Positions 61,659-64,000 of a stretch of 64,000 nucleotides of DNA are shown piece by piece (position 1 is the first letter of the stretch; each line of letters opens with the position of its first letter). The notes under the pieces are model-generated. The model was not told the DNA's origin. It ran no database searches and saw only the letters and a list, made by a program, of their open reading frames with translations. The translations under genes were made by a program, and so were the position numbers. The DNA is from Halorientalis regularis (GTDB lineage: Archaea > Halobacteriota > Halobacteria > Halobacteriales > Haloarculaceae), in the NCBI RefSeq assembly GCF_023698535.1, contig NZ_JALJCL010000007.1:166718-230717 (forward strand). The letters are read 5' to 3'.

Positions 61659-62852
61659 ATGAGTCCCGATTCCGACGGTTCGTCAAAACACTCGGGTCCA
61701 GAGTCCCAACTGAAGGAGTTGCACGGGGCGACGCGGGAGCTTATGCAGGCCGGGGACGAACCCGAAATTGCAGCGATTGCAGTTAGAGCCGCGACATCTA
61801 TTTTGGACTTCCCACTGAGCGTCTTCTGGAAAGTGCCATCTGATGAGGATGTACTTCAGGCTGAGGCTATTTCTGAGCCCCTGCAGGAGTATGTTGAGAC
61901 GCCCGAAGAGCCCAACAGAGTGATGAGACACGAACAGGGGAGCTGGCTCTGGGAGTACTACGAACACGGCGAGACGAAGCGCGTGGTCGTCAGTGAGAAG
62001 GATACGGCTTCTGATGCTCCGCTACACGGAGGAATTACCGTCCCACTAGCGGACTACGGACTCTTGACAGCGGGGACACGAGAAAAAATCGAACCGACAA
62101 AACAGGATGAACGGTTGGCCGATATTCTCGGCAAAAACGTCCTCTCAGCACTTGAGCGCGTTGAACACGAACAGGAGCTACGAGAACAACGCAACAACCT
62201 CGATCTTCTGAATCGAATCGTCCGGCACGACATCGCTAACAACCTACAGGTTATCAGTGGACATGCTGATTCGCTTCAAACAGTAGAGCACGACGATATA
62301 AGGCCTCAGATCGATCAAGTTCAACAGAGCGCACGGGACGCCTCAGAACTGCTGAAGACAGCTGGGGACCTTGCGACCGTGATGTGCAAGACGGAGTGGC
62401 AGACCAGCCCAGTCCCGCTTGCCCCGGAACTCTCGTCCGTAATAGAAACTGTAGACTCGACCTACTCCGACGCCCAGATTACTATCACTGATGAACTGCC
62501 GTCGGTTCAGGTGCAGGCTGGTGAGCTCTTGAAATCTATATTCAGGAATGTCCTCACGAATGCCGTGCAACACAACGATTCAGAACCACCCACTGTAACC
62601 GTGACCGCGACTGAATCGAATGAGGTGGTGGACGTCGAAATAGCTGATAACGGGCCTGGCATTCCTGACGACAGAAAAGACGAAATACTACAGAAGGGAA
62701 ATAAGGGGCCGGAAAGCGCCGGGACTGGAATCGGACTCCACCTCGTTGAAACCCTCAGTGACGCGTACGGCGGTGGGGTTTCCATCGAAGATAATGAGCC
62801 ATCAGGGACCGTGGTTACGATTACACTCCCAAAAGTCGGGGCAGATTCGTGA
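61659..62852 (+). CDS. GAF-like sensor histidine kinase
   Basis: The protein has 397 residues from the ATG at 61659. A GAF-like sensor region (about 20-170, beginning ELHGATRELMQAGDEPEIA) is followed by a coiled linker and the H-box RIVRHDIANNLQV (near residue 190). The ATPase domain follows with the N-box NVLTNAVQHND, G1 DNGPGIP and G2 GTGIGLHLV. There are no membrane spans, so it senses a cytoplasmic signal. No response regulator is adjacent, which is common in haloarchaea. Codon use is visibly lower in GC than in the genes to the left, suggesting later acquisition. Confidence 0.9.
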   Translation: MSPDSDGSSKHSGPESQLKELHGATRELMQAGDEPEIAAIAVRAATSILDFPLSVFWKVPSDEDVLQAEAISEPLQEYVETPEEPNRVMRHEQGSWLWEYYEHGETKRVVVSEKDTASDAPLHGGITVPLADYGLLTAGTREKIEPTKQDERLADILGKNVLSALERVEHEQELREQRNNLDLLNRIVRHDIANNLQVISGHADSLQTVEHDDIRPQIDQVQQSARDASELLKTAGDLATVMCKTEWQTSPVPLAPELSSVIETVDSTYSDAQITITDELPSVQVQAGELLKSIFRNVLTNAVQHNDSEPPTVTVTATESNEVVDVEIADNGPGIPDDRKDEILQKGNKGPESAGTGIGLHLVETLSDAYGGGVSIEDNEPSGTVVTITLPKVGADS

Positions 62853-62984
62853 CTCTTGACACCGTTCAGCTGGTCGTGTCCAATTGAGCGTAAAAAATGA
62901 GGCGGGAGAATGTCCTGGGCCGACGGCAGAAATCGTCCGCCCCAGCGGCCAGAAAGCGGCAGTTGTAATTATATACCGAACTGT

Positions 62985-63045
62985 ACACCCGGAACACTAC
63001 CGGGTGAGTTTCTACTAGGAGGCTCGGTGAAACTGAAACAGTCCG
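62985..63045 (+). repeat. copy B of the 61-bp direct repeat
   Basis: Same orientation as copy A: ACACCCGGAACACT, A for G at the next base, CCGGGT, then TCTACTAGGAGG and CTCGGTGAAACTG. It lies 130 bp after the kinase stop. No open frame uses it. It may be the end of a small mobile element or a conserved structured RNA. The sequence alone does not decide. Confidence 0.7.
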
Positions 63046-63075
63046 CGACCGCGGGCGAAAAGCCGAGCAGAGGAG

Positions 63076-63216
63076 TTACTCGTCTTCGAGGGCGTCGTAA
63101 ATTTCGCGGTGTTGGTCCCGGTCGGCCTCGGCGACACGGAGTGCAAGCTCGCGCTGGATATCCCCCATGACGTCGTCGAGTGGCGTTGTTTCATCCTCTT
63201 GCTCTTCAGTCGTCAT
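63076..63216 (-). CDS. short acidic helical protein
   Basis: The protein has 46 residues, starting at an ATG at 63216. It consists of an acidic N-terminus (MTTEEQEDETTPLDD) and one long helix (IQRELALRVAEADRDQHREIYDALEDE in two halves). It is probably a real small gene, since codon use is haloarchaeal and the stop is clean. Size and position downstream of a HicA-like remnant would suit an antitoxin or a truncated regulator. No family is certain. Confidence 0.45.
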   Translation of the reverse strand: MTTEEQEDETTPLDDVMGDIQRELALRVAEADRDQHREIYDALEDE

Positions 63217-63310
63217 GGATGTGTCTCACCCGTGGTCGCCGTTAATCGTTCTCCTCCGGCAGTTCCCAGCGGAGAATTGCGTGGTCGCCGTTCGTCCGGT
63301 CCCATTCGTG
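63206..63310 (-). pseudogene. HicA/YcfA-like toxin remnant
   Basis: On the minus strand EWDRTNGDHAILRWELPEE reads like the middle of a HicA mRNA interferase (the GDHxxLRW segment with the catalytic-type His). It is cut by a TAA at 63244-63242. The continuation, read through the stop, ends in HIHDD, reminiscent of the family's PLHDE. Upstream the reading frame passes into a hairpin (63315-63337) that does not fit the family. I read this as a decayed toxin gene. Confidence 0.3.
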
Positions 63311-63314
63311 AACC

Positions 63315-63337
63315 GCCTCGGGGTCAAGCCCCGAGGC
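63315..63337. repeat. perfect 9-bp hairpin
   Basis: GCCTCGGGG (63315-63323) and CCCCGAGGC (63329-63337) enclose a 5-base loop. Such GC-rich hairpins occur at the ends of haloarchaeal IS200/IS605-type elements and their non-autonomous derivatives, or as terminators. No transposase gene is attached here. Confidence 0.55.
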
Positions 63338-63410
63338 ACTCGGCCTGCCCCGCCTGTAGATGTAACGAACCACCGGAATGCAGGCACATCGGTCAAAGTC
63401 GTTCACTCAT

Positions 63411-63876
63411 CGAACGAAATGCACAGGAGACTGAGGTAGTGAGTGTGGCATTAAAAAATATCAAAATCCCAAAAATAAAAAACGGTCAGGACGGGAGGCG
63501 GCGGCATCCGTTCAGTGGCTGAACGAACTCTTTTGGAGCGGCTCTATTGCCAGTTTTGATTGACTCGTGAAACGCCGCTTCAGCGGACGGTACTGGGAAG
63601 CAATTCACAATGGTCTCTTGGTACCGACGGTTGCCACCGATTGTCGCCGGCATCTTCACAACTGGCGATCGGAAACAACGGCTTGCGTCGCCGCACATCA
63701 ACAGTTGGCAGTTATTTTCACGCCCAAAAATAGAAATATATAGAAAACGAAATATTGAATATGCGACTCATCAGCATTAAGAACGTCTCTGTCTCATATT
63801 TCATGAGAAGAATGACGAGAGTTTAACAAGACTTAAGAGCGGCAAGACATATTTGTTTTTGCCATGATCGGCTGGC
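63411..63876. other. AT-rich non-coding stretch
   Basis: I see no gene in these 466 bp. Frames on both strands are short and have no haloarchaeal codon bias. The second half (63715-63870) is strongly AT-rich, with runs such as AAAAATAGAAATATATAG. It lies directly left of the IS6 element. It looks like decayed accessory DNA. Confidence 0.5.
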
Positions 63877-64000
63877 GGTGTTCAGATAAGGATGAAGAGT
63901 GAGGCGGTGTGTTTTCTGAGTGATCTGTGCCCGAAAACACACGCCTCGGCGGTAGTATCGACCAGATCGACTTAGAGTTTGTTGAACGCGAGGCGACACC
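63877..64000 (+). mobile_element. IS6-family insertion sequence, left end (cut by the window)
   Basis: The left terminal sequence is probably GGTGTTCAGATAAGG at 63877-63891, followed after 35 bp by the transposase start. The element continues beyond the window, so the right end and target duplication cannot be checked. The family is inferred from the transposase N-terminus. Confidence 0.65.
63927..64000 (+). CDS. IS6-family transposase, N-terminal fragment
   Basis: Only the first 24 codons are inside the window. From a GTG at 63927 they read MPENTRLGG, SIDQIDLEF and VEREAT. This N-terminus is characteristic of haloarchaeal IS6 (ISH14/ISH15-like) transposases, in which a short HTH precedes the DDE domain. 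The frame is open to the window edge. Whether the gene is intact cannot be seen. Confidence 0.7.
   Translation, partial: MPENTRLGGSIDQIDLEFVEREAT

Noticed and set aside
63486..63701. 71-codon minus-strand ORF near the right end
   Set aside because: No codon bias or motif, lies in AT-rich decayed sequence. Left as non-coding.

Overview
The window is a piece of a haloarchaeal chromosome. The proteins are acidic and the DNA is strongly GC-rich. Many genes begin 20-35 bp downstream of an archaeal TATA box with little or no leader. The information-processing genes are archaeal: TBP, MBF1, L37e, an Sm-like protein, GINS51, PriS, archease/RtcB and Cdc48. Many of the small proteins look like families known from Halobacteria. 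Gene content does not fix the genus.

Layout. 0-2 kb: an IS200/IS605 element (tnpA + tnpB with a 3' hairpin that probably belongs to an omegaRNA). 2-4.5 kb: a PadR regulator, a frameshifted membrane-protein gene, an NTF2-like protein and a metalloprotease-like protein. 4.6-8.4 kb: a same-strand run sufB > zinc ferredoxin > zinc-ribbon protein > korB > tbp behind a clear GTTACC-N4-GGTAAC operator; sufC, sufD and korA are absent. 9-16 kb: peptidase, Sm-like/L37e/purF, HtrA protease, HalX response regulator. 16 kb: tRNA-Leu(GAG), followed downstream by two exact 99-bp repeats that each carry the last 24 bp of the tRNA region. 16.4-25.2 kb: MBF1, acyl-CoA dehydrogenase, CorC-like protein, panB, and the DUF7127-like/Cdc48 pair.

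26-37 kb is the most striking part. After a Brp/Blh carotene dioxygenase and a Bat-type HTH regulator comes a compact minus-strand operon for a [NiFe] hydrogenase: small subunit > large subunit > maturation endopeptidase (fused to a zinc-finger tail) > hypC > hypD > hypE > hypA > hypB > hypF. Every catalytic and maturation motif I looked for is present, so this haloarchaeon can probably make an active uptake-type hydrogenase. The small subunit has no Tat signal, carries a C-terminal membrane anchor, and has a Cys where classical enzymes have the medial-cluster Pro. No cytochrome b or other electron acceptor gene is linked.

37-45 kb: a MacB-like exporter with a LolA-like surface protein, a second ABC exporter, and the replication pair gins51-priS. 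45-61 kb: housekeeping and conserved genes, including archease/rtcB, MscS, a 5'-nucleotidase-like phosphoesterase, an aminotransferase and TauE/SafE. 61-64 kb: a lower-GC accessory end with a histidine kinase flanked by two diverged 61-bp direct repeats, small and broken ORFs (one resembling HicA), and the left end of an IS6-family element cut by the window edge.
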